A stretch of 64,000 nt of DNA from Dipylidium caninum (GCA_017562135.1 QEYB01000062.1:1-64000), one strand, 5' to 3'. Counted from the first letter of the stretch, positions 11,432 through 25,500 are shown. Translations and numbers: made by a program. The notes: generated by a model not told the origin, from the letters alone.

Positions 11432-13497
11432 GTTTGCCTTTATACATCCACTTCTCTTTTATATTTCCTTTCCATTGTTACTATTATGCGTCAACTTCCT
11501 ATCCACGTATAATCTGTTGTCCTTTTATATTAATTAACCATTTTTTCCATGCTTTTTACAGTCTCTCCTTTTCTTATCACTTTGCATTATATCATGCATA
11601 CTTTCGAAATGTTCTCGAATCTTAAGACTCAAGATTGCCTTTACTAAAGTGTGTTTTCAGTATCACAATGTGTTTAAGTAACACATTTTGTTTCTTTTAG
11701 CACTCCTGGGGCGTCGATTGTTTGACTTATCGTCATCTCTGAACTATTTACTCTAATATAAGTCCCTCTGCTGTAGCAGTTTTTTTTCCATAAAAAGTAC
11801 ATCATCGTCTGATTTCTCATTATTGGGAGCTAACATCTCCATAAAATTCCACAGAATCTGACGAAAAATAACCAATTGGAAGAAACGGTAATGTCACTGT
11901 TCTAGACAGAAGGCAGTAAGGTAGTCCTCTGCTCAAATCCCATGCTATTTATTGACGAAAATACTTTCGTCTGCGGATAAGGGAAAAAAAGTGTTCCTAG
12001 ATTTTTCGTTCCACAATAAATCAGGATTTATCCCTTATCCACTGATGTAATAGATGCAAAGAATAACAGCAATTTGTGCATCTCTTGCATCAGTAAAAAT
12101 CATTCCTCAACACTTTAGTTAAACAGAATTTGCCTATGCTTATTACCATCAACGGCAGACACACTACTCAAATATTAACTGGAAAAATTTTAAAACAATG
12201 AAGACAGGCAAAGTGTCCAGCTTTGTCATTGAAAGAATTGCAGTAGGCCACATTTTAAAATGTTTTGCTGGAAAACATTTGGTGTCAGAAGCCGGGAGAA
12301 ATACTACTTCGGACCCCTAAAACAATTTTGGTGTTAATGAAATCACTTTAGCCGATGCACCAGATACTTTGGAACCGGTTTCATTTCAAAAGTTCCTTTT
12401 GCAAAAGTGTGAAGAAATGGAAGCTATCAGAAGACTCATTAAGGATTCTAAATTTTTGCAATTTATGTCTATGTTAGGAGAAGAAAGGTTCAGACGACTG
12501 CAGTCAGTTAATTCTGGTATCCATGATACAAATGCCGTCTTTAATACACTAGTGAGTCTAACGAAGGAAGGACAAAGTCTTCCGAAAGTTTCGAAACACT
12601 GATTATGTGAGGGGTCTCTGTAAATTGATACTAAAATCGAGATATTTTATATTCTTGTTCCCTTCACTTACCGCCTTGGCGTCTAAACTCATAAAGCAGC
12701 TTCCACGGGCACTTAAATTTGAGTTGTGGCTTCGAACTTTCCTTGAGAGTACCTTATAGTGAGAAAATTGGCATCGAGATGGATTACTTGATGCCTAGGT
12801 TCTGGCATACCTGAAAGTATATTCTTCTTCAAAATTGGCTCCATTGGAAAACTATTTATTAAATTATGGGACGACGGTGGGTTTCCACAGCCATGGTTCA
12901 GCTACACTGTACACGCCCACAAAGTTGTGGTGGTCGAAAGGTTCGTACATCAGAGTTAGAAGGTAAAATTGGTTGTAACGCCTGGATATTCCCTGCGCAG
13001 GAGATGTCACCATCGATTGTTAAGAGCGCTTGGGGGATGTCAAATAAAAATGCTGCATTTAAGTAAGAAAGTAGTGACACTGCAAAACTACGGGGAATTT
13101 ACGAATTGCGTCCAATGCTAGGTTAATGTTTTTGAGTTATGCGTACTTTAACCACAGTCGTTAGCGCAAAAAAGAAAAAGAGTTGACAAGTAAATGAAGG
13201 TAGTAAAGTATGCTCCTTAATAGCATAGGGTTTTTGGACTGGTGAGAATTTGTTTATTTAATTATGGTCCCCCCGCGAGATCTGCTCCTTTTTGGCAAGG
13301 TCTGGTGCCGTCCTCGGGTTTTTCTTCTTTGTGAAGCGGTTTGTCCTTTGATCCCCCAAGCATTCGAACTTACATAGACGCTTATGTGGTTTAGCCGAGA
13401 AGCGTTCAGTATCGAGGCCTCTATCTTTCTGTTCTTTTGAAACGTTCCCTTGCATCGACACCTTACCGTTTTTCCGCCTATATATCTTAATGTTGAC
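11432..13497. other. Spacer between the repeat-protein gene and FARP
   Basis: A+T-rich sequence with no recognisable gene. It may hold the 3' UTR or extra 3' exons of the repeat protein (an AATAAA lies near 12016) and the FARP promoter. One 77-codon ORF with protein-like composition sits at 12369-12602 and is listed separately. Confidence 0.5.
12369..12602 (+). CDS. Unidentified ORF or exon, Lys/Glu/Arg-rich
   Basis: 77 codons, opening MEPVSFQKFL and rich in charged residues, with a helical look. The frame is open a little further upstream to a CACTTTAG acceptor-like site (12344-12351). It ends in TGA. Its phase does not fit the donor at 11428, so it is not an obvious next exon of the repeat protein. 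I recognise no domain. It could be a chance ORF, a remnant of a retroelement, or an exon of an unmodelled transcript. Confidence 0.2.
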   Translation: MEPVSFQKFLLQKCEEMEAIRRLIKDSKFLQFMSMLGEERFRRLQSVNSGIHDTNAVFNTLVSLTKEGQSLPKVSKH

Positions 13498-13511
13498 GTA
13501 TTTTTTTTTAG
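13498..13511 (+). promoter_or_regulatory. T-tract plus AG acceptor upstream of the FARP start (possible trans-splice site)
   Basis: A run of T ending in TTTAG lies 37 nt before the FARP ATG. The reading frame between this AG and the ATG contains a TGA (13513-13515), so no upstream coding exon can join here in frame. The site therefore fits either a 5' UTR intron acceptor or a spliced-leader addition site, as is common in flatworms. Confidence 0.4.
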
Positions 13512-13548
13512 ATGACATTTTGGTGATACCTATTGTCTGCGGATAGTC

Positions 13549-16500
13549 ATGCAAGAGCATTGTGGAAGCGCCATTTCCCCTAAACATCCGGTTGGTAAAA
13601 GACCAATCAGAGTTCGAGTTCTATTGCTAGATGGGCATCTGGAAAATTTTATATTATCAGTGAGGCATCTCCAAAAATTGTTTTACATATTTAATTCCAT
13701 TTGACTTTGGCTATAACTCGTGTCATACGTTCCAGCCACGATGTCCTGGCCAAGAATTTTTTGATCTAGTCGTCCAATCATTACGGCTGGAAGATACCGA
13801 TTATTTTGATTTGGAATACGAAGATGCCACAGGAAATAAGGTACTCCCTTTATCATGCCAGTAGCATGAGTTAAGCACCATTGCTTTATTGAGACCATAA
13901 ATTTTCATTCATGCAGTTTTCTTTCTCTGTGTTACATTTTTATCACTTGTCATAACTGCTTTGTTCCCTTCTGGTAATGTTGCAGATAAGACTCAATCAC
14001 TCGTATTTATATCGTATGATCACTATAAATAGTGCACTTCATTTTTCAGTGTTGGCTTGACCACTTTAAGCCTATATACAAGCCTGTCTCTCAAATGCTT
14101 CGAAAGCCAGCTCAATTTTCCTTCAAGGTGAAGTTCTATACAACACATCTAAATCTTCTTACAAACAAGCTTACCAGGTACATTAAGTTATTTTTGTATT
14201 TATCACCGAGTTAATCTATTTGGCGAAGCCTATGTCCATTTTGTAGTTATGGGTTGCCCATGATGAAATTGCTATTTGGTCCGGTTAACACATTAAGCGT
14301 TTTAAGTTTCGTCATTCAACATAGTAACTTACTTTTGCCGTCATAAAATATTGTGCATGGATTGCCTTGTTCCTAGTGATTTGTTTTTTTTTCAAGTTTT
14401 TACGGCAGTTGCGTAAGTGGTAACGTTTATTATTTTTTTGGCGAATTAGTATAATGTTCTAGATTTTTGGCATATGAGTTCTTCACCGCGTTTTTTATTT
14501 CGAGCCCGAAATTTCATTACCATTGGTGACTTCAAATGTACCTTTGAGATATGCGTGTATTCTTTTTGTTGTTAGCTTGCTGCACATCGGTTTATCTTAA
14601 AAGTTCATTAGAATAGTCCCGAGTTATTCCCGTAATTTGCGTACTCAAATCCTATATGTGAAACAAATGTTTGATATCACTTTCTCGGCATAATTTCAAT
14701 CAAGCTCGCTTTTATCTGAAAATAAAATTACTGGAAAGTGGTTTTTAAAAATCATTAATCTTAAGATTGAGCGTCGTTCTTAAAGTGAATAAATTCTCAA
14801 CAAAGTAATTTCTATTCAAGTAGTTGCGTACAGCATATTTTCTGTAATTTTATTAAATGCAGTACTGCGTATCTGTGGTATGGACCCTTATTTTCCAAAC
14901 CTTTGCCACACTTTTATAGTATTTGGTTTTATCTAAAAGAGAGTGTTTAGATTTTTTCCTATGTTTTTCCCATTTCTGATGATCAACCAATTTACTACGA
15001 AGTGCTCGAGTCAAACGGAACGTATTTCACATATTTGCCTTGTTTTTTCCACACAGGCGGTTATTTGCGCTGCAATTAAAAAAGGATTTACTTGAAGGTG
15101 AACTAAACTGTGGGGAGAATACTGCTGCACTACTAACGGCTTTCATCCTCCAAGGTGAGTGTAGAATTACGGCATTTTCGTAATTTGGTTCATTCAATAC
15201 GTTTATCTGAAGTCATTTTATGATCTTACGCTGCTAACTAATTTGTCATATCTGATTTATTTCGTTATCGAACTTATACATAGCACAAGTTCTTTTTTAT
15301 TTGGTTTCGTGGAATTAACTTCAGCAGTCCCTTTTTCATAATTATGAAATCTAGTCAATATTTTGGGTTTAAGTGGTTGTGTACTCAGTTCGATTGCGAA
15401 AAGTCTTGAGGTTTTAGATTATAATGAATTATCACTGATGGGTAGGGTAATGGCAAAAAGTGTTTATCGTTTGTGTGGATTTTTTTGACAACTGTAAAGG
15501 AATGAGTTCCCACCTTTCCTATCCAAATTACACTGGCCCACCTATTTGCATTCGAATAATTATGACCATATTGTGTAGAACTATTTAAACGGACTTTTGT
15601 TGTGTGACTTCGTGAGAAGTTTACTTCTCATGTTTGTGTCGGACTACTAAGTTTTATTTATTTAACTACCCTTTTATTCTCTCATACGGACCGTCTTTTT
15701 TATTAAATAATATCAACTTTTTGGCATTCTGGAATTTCTAGACATTCGCAGATGTATATGACAAAAACATGAAAGACGCCTTTGAAAGGTATTTGTTGTA
15801 ACTCTTTCTATTTACAGAGAAAAACTTGACATTAGTTTTATTAAATGGTTTTATTTCTTATTTGTTCGTTTCTTTCTTTGCTATAGCTGAGCTGGGCGAT
15901 CGTGAAGATGAAGAAAGGCGCATATTAAGTTATCTGGAAAACATACGGTTGAGCAAGCAATACTCACCCGCTTTCATATCCAAAGTGGTGGACTTGCATA
16001 GTAACCTAGAGTAATTTATATCGGACTTTCTTGGTTAATAATTTTTGTACGGGAGTGGACGTTATTTATGCTAACTGCTCTGGGCGAATTACCGAAATTC
16101 TTAAATTACACATCGGGTTTCTGACCATGAATCTCATTTAACCAGTTTGTTATCAAGGCTATTTAGCTAAATCATCATATAAGTCAATTTTCTGTTGGCA
16201 TTGAAACGCGTTTTTGGTGGCATTTTGTATTGTTACAACCTCTGGCATATTATAAGTATGTATTTGGATCTACACATATGTATATCGTTACTTTTAATCG
16301 TTCTAATTAATTGTTAATCCTTCCTGCTCAATAAATTTTCTACAATCTTACTTGCTTTCATTTAGTGAGTCTCGAAATTTACACTTCGGTCTATTTAGAG
16401 GGATGTCCCGAGGAGAAGCGGATTACCGGCTCTTAGATTCAGCCAGAAAATTAGAATTCTATGGTCTGAAACTTCATCCCGCCAGGGTACTGTTTCTACA

Positions 16501-19500
16501 ATATTCAAGTTAGATTTGTGTTACTCAACATCATTCTAAGTAAACAAGTCCTGGCAATTTTGGGGGATTTTTTTTCTAAGGTTGCATTAAAGGACCTTGC
16601 AATTGCTTGTTTATCAGTAACATTTTATTGATTTTGTTTTCAGCATTCCATTTCCATAGAACTTAATTATTTTCTCTGGCTCCTACGTTTAACATCAACC
16701 TTTTGTATAACTAAGTATTACCAATTTCGGGTTGCTATTAAAACCTATTTTGCCTAATACGACTAGTTCATAGGTAGTATTGTTTCTCATCGAAGACATT
16801 TGCTTTTTCACATGCATCACCAATATTTTATATGGGATCCATTAATCGCTCAGTTTATCAAACTCATAACATGTACTTGAAATTCCGCACCCTTTACCTA
16901 CAGTAGAGAATTGTTTTTAAATCTCATTATGGTCAAGTAATCTAGTAGTAAAACGACTGTTCTGAAAAACTATTCATCTACCCTAATATTCTTTAGCACT
17001 TGCTCGCCTTTCAGGAGAACGGGGGGATTCTTCTCAATTTGGGTGTTACGCATGCAGGGCTTTTCCTCTACCAGGGCAAAACCAAGCTAAGTCACTTTAG
17101 CTGGTCAAAAATACGCAAGCTCAGTTTCAAACGTACCAAATTTCTAATAAAGCTCCACCCCGGAATGGAGGTGAGTTACTAATTACTATATAATAGCCTC
17201 TTCTACAATTTTTTTTAATTTCCCATTTAACATGAGTGTTTTCGGTTCTTATTTTTTTATCTCGATATTCCAGTTCCCTACTAAAAACATTGTTTTTTTC
17301 AGCCAATGGTAGGCACGAAGTATGACAACTTCTAACCTTGATTCAAATCATTACTGACTGAATTTTTCACAAACTCGGGTATTGTAACAAATAATTCTTG
17401 CTTTCCTTGGTAGCAGATATATTTTTTTTTATTACTGACTCCACATCAATCAAAGTTTTTCTCTTTGCCCTAATTACGTTATTCAACTCTTTAAATTCAT
17501 ATAATTTTTCTATTCTATTTACTCAAATCCCTATTTATGACCGTAACATAGGATTCCGATATTATTACTTCCGTTCCCTATTTTCTTTTGGCAATTTTCT
17601 TTCTTTTCGTGTGAGTTGTTTGGTTCATTTAGCTCCTTTTCTATTGTCTATTAGTCATTCGGAAAGGATACGATTGAATTCAACTTTGATAGTCGAGACG
17701 CCTGCAAGAATTTTTGGAAGAAGTGCCTTGAGCATCACGCCTTTTTCCGCTCTCGTGAGATGCGTGGAGAGCCGGGTGCCGGAGGTGGAGGGCTGGGGGG
17801 ATTCGGGACGGGAATGTGGGCTTCTACTACACCGCCAGCCCACCCATACGCCTCACAGCCAAGCCTTGGCTTTGTTGAGGACGCCGGGCGTAAAGGTAGC
17901 ACCGGTTGCAGCAGTGGCAGTGGAAGGCTTAGTAGGAGTGCAAGTCTCAAGAGCGGCAAAAGCCAGGGTCTTTTCAGTAAAGGATCATCTTATAGGTGGC
18001 GTATTTCTTTTTTATGACTTGGTTTGTAAAGCCCAACAATTTAACCCTTGTTCCGTTGCACATTGGTGTGCATATTCAGGTCCACTTTTACTTTTTTTGG
18101 TGACTTATTATGTGATCAAAATGCTGTCTAATAAATATGCTAGTGGGCTCGAGGCCTCCCCTAACCCTAAAATCGCATTGTACATTGTTAATCATCTTAC
18201 CTGATTTATTTATAAACTGCGGTTAATTCTACGCAGTGAGCAAACTTCTCATTTAAGACCACAAAATACTATATTGCCCAGAACTCAATATATCTTTTTT
18301 ATCCCTTGGTATGTTTCCATTCCATTAATACGAATTTGTGCCGCATTAACCATGAGAAATATTTGGTTTTTAGCAACAATAATGTATGTTCATTCCACTT
18401 TTCTCGACGAATTTATGCACATTCACTTAATGGTACAATAGTTTGACTCTATAATCCTTATCTTTTTTCTATATGTAGGTACTGTGGAAGAACTCAACAG
18501 CAGTTAATCGAAAGCTCGCATATCTCCAACGCAGTAACCATTTCCTCAGAAAAGTGAGCTTTATCGTTTTTCCCACACGTATTCAGTCTTGATGAGTCAG
18601 AACCCCATCGAATAGTCTTTCTTATCTGCTTAGACGATCAAAGTCCGTCGGTCGTCTTGGATCCACACAAAATCTTAATCGATTTGGCCCGCCACATCTT
18701 CGTCGCAGTGTCACTCACGTTGACGACAAGCATGAAGACGATATCCCAAGAATACTCCAACACCATCAGTGCCTCTTTCGAGGGAGCAGCTCGAGTATGG
18801 TTGCCGCTGACTTTAGTTTACCATCAACAAGTCTTCCGGATCATTACCAGCTGCTTTATTTGTCAACTCCTATTCGGAGACCACTTTCCACAAGGTTAGC
18901 ATCATTCCTTCCATCTGATCGTAATAAAGTATTCCAACCCTTATTTTTCTACTTTAAATGGCACAAGTTGGGTTGTTATATTTCAAATCAGTGTCACTCA
19001 AACTCGTTTTATCAATTTTGTATGTGCTTTCTTTCATCAAGTTATTAGACTTTTTTGGGATATTACTGATAGGGAGTAGATAAATATACCTGATTTAAGA
19101 GCCCAGATCGGGCTTTCACTATAGGTATTTTCTACAGTCTTGACCTCGATGTAATACTTCGCTCTCAATTTGATATATTTAATCTGGACAATGATTCCTC
19201 ATTTACTTGTAATCCATTTACTTAGTCTGATTTTATATCCCGGTAGTTTTCCATACAAGAAAGGCAGATTGATGATCGCCTGTGTGTATCACTCATTTCT
19301 CAAAATTCGGGACTATATGCGAACATTTCGTATTAATCTATATCAAAAATGAAGTTTTTAACAATAATGTAAGTAAACAAACGGATTATAAAGTAAACGT
19401 ATTCAAGCTTGTTTTGAGTTGACTGAGCTGTTGGATTCAACAATCAGCATACGATTTATCGAGTATTCTAGTGGTATCTCAAAAAAATTATGATAAAATA

Positions 19501-22500
19501 GACTTTTGCATTTAGTTTTGCTCGTATTTCTCAAGAAACAACCAATTACAGCCACAAGGGCTTACAATTTTTCATAAGGTAACATTACTAACAGAACAGA
19601 TCTGTATCCATTATTCAGTCTTATATAAATGTTACAATGGATTACTTTATTTTTTGAGCATAATTAGCATTTTGAATGTATGGGCTATTAACTGTTTACA
19701 TTTTATTGCGTATATTGTTGTTCTTAAATAAATCATTCAGTCAGGCTTTCTATCTATGCTATTAGTCCCACTTAAAATCTGCTTTTTTGGACTTTAACAT
19801 ATTGAACACGGTATTTTTAGTTGTGGCAGTGAGGATTTATTAGTTCATACTTTTGACTTCAATGTCATAATTTAATGATTATTTGTTTTCTATCACCATC
19901 CTTCTATTGTCATGTTTTTTCAGACAGATGCATTATTTAGAAGTTTTAAGAAAAGGAACTATATATTATCAACTCGTTTAAATGAAATGCAGAGGAATAA
20001 CATTTCAGGTGCAATATGTCCCCTTCAAATGAAAATCCTAACTGGATTAGTTCTATGGTTCTTAATTACGATTACTGTACTCATTTGCTCGCATTATATC
20101 CCTCGGGATATTTACTACTGCCTACATTCTATTCGTCTAATTTGACAGGTAGGAACACTTAAGGACTCTCGGTTAACAACTCTAGTGGTTAACGAATTTT
20201 GTAGTCCGTACTCATTTTAGGTATAGCGCAGGCAGTGCTCACTCCGTTGATCAGGCCAGTTTACCTCCTGAAAGCCCGTGCAAAATTGGCTCTCAACTGC
20301 TGGAGTCGGAATACGGAGCTAACGTTCCTCGTGTTTTCTCTGCCAACGTGGTCAAAGCTCCCAGGCGAAAACGTGACTCTGGCAGCCGAATTGACACAGC
20401 TCCAGATGTCACCGCTGTGGCTTCAAGGGCTTCTGATGTGGAATCATTTGTTAAATGTCTGTCAATCTGTTGGGGTATTTTACTGAGAATTTTGCCCTGA
20501 TTGTACGTAACGCTCTAGAAAATAAGTACTCTCCTCACCCATAGTTCAAAGCTACTTTTTGAATTTTATTCTTTTTTTTACTGTATCAAGGCGCTGTTTT
20601 TTTGCCTTCAAGACACAGGTTCTATCGGATTTCAACGGTCACTTGTATCAAAACCCCCATCAGATCACACACCTTATGTTCCCAGTGAGTCAAATGATGG
20701 TGAAAGTATCCACGGCACGAAACATTCAGTGAAGAGTAACGTGATCTCCACTACCCCAAGTGACATTATGCAGGCTTTTTCGTCTCCAGCTGTGTCTGTG
20801 TCCAATGTCGTGAGTTCCTGTTTTTAATCAAAGTATCCCAAGGTCATTATTGTTTGCTGTTGGACTTGTTTGTCTCCTCCGTCGTTGAAAATGTATTTAA
20901 GTTAAATTAGCTTTTTATCTATTGACTTAAAATTTAGTGAAACATTCTGGTCTCTTACTTTTCTTCTCGCTATTGAGTTGGGGACAACTTTTCATAGATT
21001 TGATTGTTGGCTGGTAAACGTTTTCCAAAGCTTTCAGTTGGAGTATTATGAACGTCAAACGCTTAACCCTGCGTATTTTGCCATAACACTAAGCGATGTT
21101 TCCGTCTCAGCAATGTATAACCTAATCCTGTATGCCAATGAAATTTTTTTGTAACACCAGTGTTAGCTCCTTTAGAAGTGCTTGATTTTTTCTTTTAACA
21201 TTTCGGCAATTAAGCAATCTTGCTTCATGATTTCTTTATTGAAGGCATTGGTTGGTTCTTATGCATATTTTTTGGCTTTCTTTTGTATTTATTTTACTTT
21301 TGCTGTCAACACAAAATTGATCTCACTATACAGTGGACAAACGCCTCTTCTGATCACACTGATTGCAATTGTTTTTTTTTTAAATACCGCAATTTCAAAA
21401 CTATTTTGACTTCATTTGTAGTTTTTATATCGGCAAATTTGAAAGTGGCCCTAGGTTATCATGTTGTGATCCTGAAAATTTATTTAGATGCTGCCTCTTA
21501 CAGTCTTACTATAACTTGTTTTGAAATCTTTCCCTTTTACAATTTGCCTTCACTATTTGGTTATTCTTGATTGCTATCATGCCTACAACTATTTTGCTTT
21601 TTTCCCCTCTAAACTTCCATACCGGTAAGTCGCGCCCATATTCTGGTTTATACATAAAAATGTATGGGGTGGATCCAGTTGTAGTACATAATGTTATTTT
21701 TTTTTCGCTTGCCGATGTTGTAGTCAACATATCAGTTTTGCCATGAAGCGTAATTTATTTTTGTTATTTTTTCTCACCTTTTCCCTATAATTTTGTTTTT
21801 TAAGCTTCTTCACAATGAAACCGAGACTATTTTAACCACGGATGCATATGATTTCCACAGTCATGGTCATCGAACTCGCGCCTTCTCCGCCATTGAAGAC
21901 CAGTCACATTATTCAGTTTCACTTCCACCCGAAAATTATGATGAAGTTGCTGAGGATGAAGATGACAATGATATCAGTGATAGAGCAATTATATCTGATG
22001 ACTCTCTTTTGCAGTATCCGCTTTCTGTCTGTGCTTCCGGTGCCGTTTCATCAAATGATCTTTATAGATCTGGGTCTGTGGATTTTCATTATCCTATTTG
22101 CACGCTCGAAAATCTACACTCCCCCTTGTATCAAGAAAACGAAAATGGGTGAGATTCTGTTCCGTTGTTTTGGGTCTACTTTAGTAAATTTCTTTTGATC
22201 ATGTCTTGCCTAAAATATAAAATTTCTTAAGATTCCCTTTTTATTTTATTTCAACTAATTTGAGGATTTTTAAACTTTCTAGAAATAGAACAATCAATTT
22301 ACCTATTCTTTCTTCGTACTCTCCAGATAAGGTAAATCTTCATAGTTCTGTCAAGCTTATGTTTTAATTTCTGCCTCTCAAGTTCCTCAAAATTTCTGGC
22401 CTTATTAAGAGATCACGGTATCCCCAGCGGCCTTTTTATGCAAGTAGGGTATCTTAAATCCTGTTTCGAGTGTTGAAGCACGGTGTATATCTACTAACTT

Positions 22501-25500
22501 TTCATATGCACAAGCATTCTATTGGGCTGGCAACTAAGTCATTGCGGATTTTCCGACAGATGCGTTTTGCGCTTTCTTTTTTAATGTCGTCCAAGTATTC
22601 AACCTAAATTTTTTTATCCCAACTTAAAATGGAATAACAAGACGTGCACTTCAGGCATTTTTTTATTATATTATTTCCGAAAAGGCAACAAGACATCGCA
22701 AGCAAAAACGGAGTTATGTGTGCATGTGGTAATAAAGCCTTGAAAGAAATGCAGTGTCAAAATTGGTTTTGTTAGATTTCGTTCTGGAGGTTTTTCACTG
22801 AACAATACTCAACGACCTGGCCGTCCAGTTGAAGTCGATGAGACCCGCATCAAGGCCATTGCCGTTGTAGATTGTCAAAGCACAACACGCTATTGCAGAG
22901 AAGGTCAATGTATTGCATGCATGCATTGAAAGTGAAATTCAAAAAGTTTGACTATGTCAAGAAACTCGCCCTGGATCCCTTACCAGATTAAGAAGATTCA
23001 TTTCGTGCAACGCATCAGTATCTACGATTCGTTACATCTGGAACGCAACTAAAGTCACCCATTTATTAAATATTAATTACTGGTCACGAAAAGTGGATAG
23101 TTTAGGACAACGTTAATCGGCAAAGATCGGGGTGATGCAAGATGAACCAGATCAGACCACATCAAAATCAAAGATTCACCAAAAAAGGTTATGCTATCAG
23201 TCTGGTGGGATTATAAGGGGATTCTGCACTTTGGACTTTTATCGGACGGTCGATTCAACCATCTACATTCAACAACCCGTCAAACTGAGCGATACAGTTC
23301 AAGCAAAGTGACAATTTGTAAGGTGTTATTTTTCACCATGTTAACGCGAAGCCCCACCTATCTTTGGTCACCTACCAAAATTTCTTAGACCTGGGTTGGG
23401 ATGTGTTAACACATCCACCATATAGCCCTGGCCTTGTGCCTTCAGACTACAATTTAGTTCTTCATTCCATGCAGGACTCCTTAAATGGTAAAATTTTTAA
23501 TGGCGCTAATGATGTCAAATCACACTTAATTCTGTTTTTTGATAGCAAAGACCGCTAATTTTTTGAACGTTTTATTGTGAAACTGCCCGAGTGATAGCAA
23601 AAGGTCGTTCATAAAAACTGACAGTATCCGATTGAATAAAGCTGTGATTGTTAGCAGAAAGTTTAAATTTTCAATTTTTAAAAACAACAATGACTTAGTT
23701 GCCAATCCAATATGAAATTACTATATCCTGTCACTTTTTACGATATTAACCGTACTTTACTCGTTCAGGATTGCAAGAGTCTTTTCCAAAGATGCACATT
23801 TTAGGCTAGCAGTCGTCTTACATTCTGCTAGCGATTATTTTGCATTAAACTTTCGAGAGTTTTTTTTTTTCAAGAAATACTCAACCCAATATTTTCTGTG
23901 TTCTGCTGCTTGAGTATTCGGAATGCATTCCAGTACCGTTACCTGCTGCTATACTCAATTTTTTAGGTAGATTTTGGCTTATCTAATTTTTCCAAATTGT
24001 TGATAGACATGTACCCTACTGGGTCATTTTATAGCTTGGTTTCAGAAAAACGAGACGTTGGATTGCCTACCTTTTGGTGAATCAAACGATTTTTTTGACA
24101 CGAACCACAAACATTCAAAAACAAATCGACGGCGATTTTGGTGTCCTTGTAATAATGCAAGGATAAGTTTCATGGTTCAGCGTGACCAACTGAAGCGTTT
24201 TTATTTTTCAGAGTTACGATCGTTGCTAGTTAAGATTGTTGTCGGAATTTTAACGCCGCTCACTATCCTATTATTTGTAGTATTACCTTATGAAATCTGA
24301 GTTACGACATTTTATAGTTCAACTTATTGCGACGATTCGCTAAAGTCTTCACATTTTTTTCAATTCTCTCCTTATCCAACCACTTAAAAATTACTTGGTA
24401 TCTTTTTTAGTTATCTCAAAGGTTATTGGTTGTGGACTTGGTTGTCCTTAAAAATAGACAAAACGGTTTTCTAATTCCATTTGTTAATAGAGTTGTTTAT
24501 TGAAAGACCGCAATCTTGCTAAAATTATTTTCAGGAAACCGCATTAGTCTCAGACTTCTTTTACAGTACAGAATCTCAATCCATTAAGCTAGTTAACTCT
24601 TAAAACAAAAACCGCATACACCACTAATCCTGCCTTGTTTATGTCGGTCGCCAATAGGCTTACGTTAGCGATTGGTCGAGATTAGAAACGCGACACATTC
24701 TATTTACTGAAGCCGCCTCAGTAAGATAGGAAAAGTCAACAGAATAACTCAAATAATTGGTAGAATTTCGGTCGCTGGCAGGGATTTTAGAGTTGAGGTG
24801 CTTAGTTATTTCATTAGTTTGGTAGCGTGCTTTACCTTACAAAATCGGAGCTTTCCCAGTCGCAATCTGTTAGCAACTTATATTTCATTGTATATAAATT
24901 TCACTTCTCCTTTCAGCCTTTACCAAATATACAACTTTTTAGGTCGATTCTCGAGCCTTTCCCTGCTATCCTTCAAAAAGTGCACCAACGAGTAGGCGTG
25001 CTTCAAACTATTCAACTCATGGTGAGGCTTTTGATGAAGAAGACTGTACGGAGAGGAAAGCATGCAGTCTCGCGCCGGCTCTTTCTATTGGTGCGATATC
25101 TGCAATCACCGGAGTTTCCTGTTTTGATGACGAAGACAGTGAAAGCAGGGATGGGGATGGTGAAGGCGTCAATACCCACAATGAAGGGAAGACTGAAGCG
25201 ACATCTCTCATCTCAGGACCGTCGTCTACAGCTGTGGATACTCCTTCCTCCCTGGTGGGTCAACGAGCCCAATCAGAACCACTTCGCCCACCCCCTTCGA
25301 TGCCTGAAGGTTCACCTAGTGTCACTTCGCATAGTATCACTCCACGGCGGCAGCTATCAAAGCGAAAAAGGACAAGAAAACGTGAAATGAAGCCTAATTG
25401 AGTTATCTTAACTACAGTGCCGTTTCAGCGGCTTTCAAACGTTATCCATCCGCACTAGCACCCAGCGCCTCTTTCAAAATGCTTCGAAAGGTTCGAACGC

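Larger units (their letters stand above)
22520..23712 (+). mobile_element. Degenerate mariner (Tc1/mariner) element in a FARP intron
   Basis: About 1.19 kb between two TA dinucleotides (22520-22521 and 23711-23712), which are the expected target-site duplication. Both ends carry the same mariner-type inverted repeat of about 30 bp with the core GGCAACTAAGTCATTG. Inside are disordered remains of a mariner transposase. The element sits between the FARP exons ending at 22331 and starting at 24046, so it does not disturb coding sequence. The intact length for this group is about 1.3 kb, so little is deleted. Confidence 0.92.

Noticed and set aside
13258..13587. 109-codon minus-strand ORF, basic
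   Set aside because: It overlaps the first FARP exon in antisense, shows no domain and lacks a supporting splice structure.
24827..25390. 187-codon plus-strand ORF across a FARP exon
   Set aside because: The frame one base over ([11 protein letters not shown]... to KRTRK) connects in phase to flanking FARP exons; this ORF is an alternative-frame shadow and runs into intron on the left.
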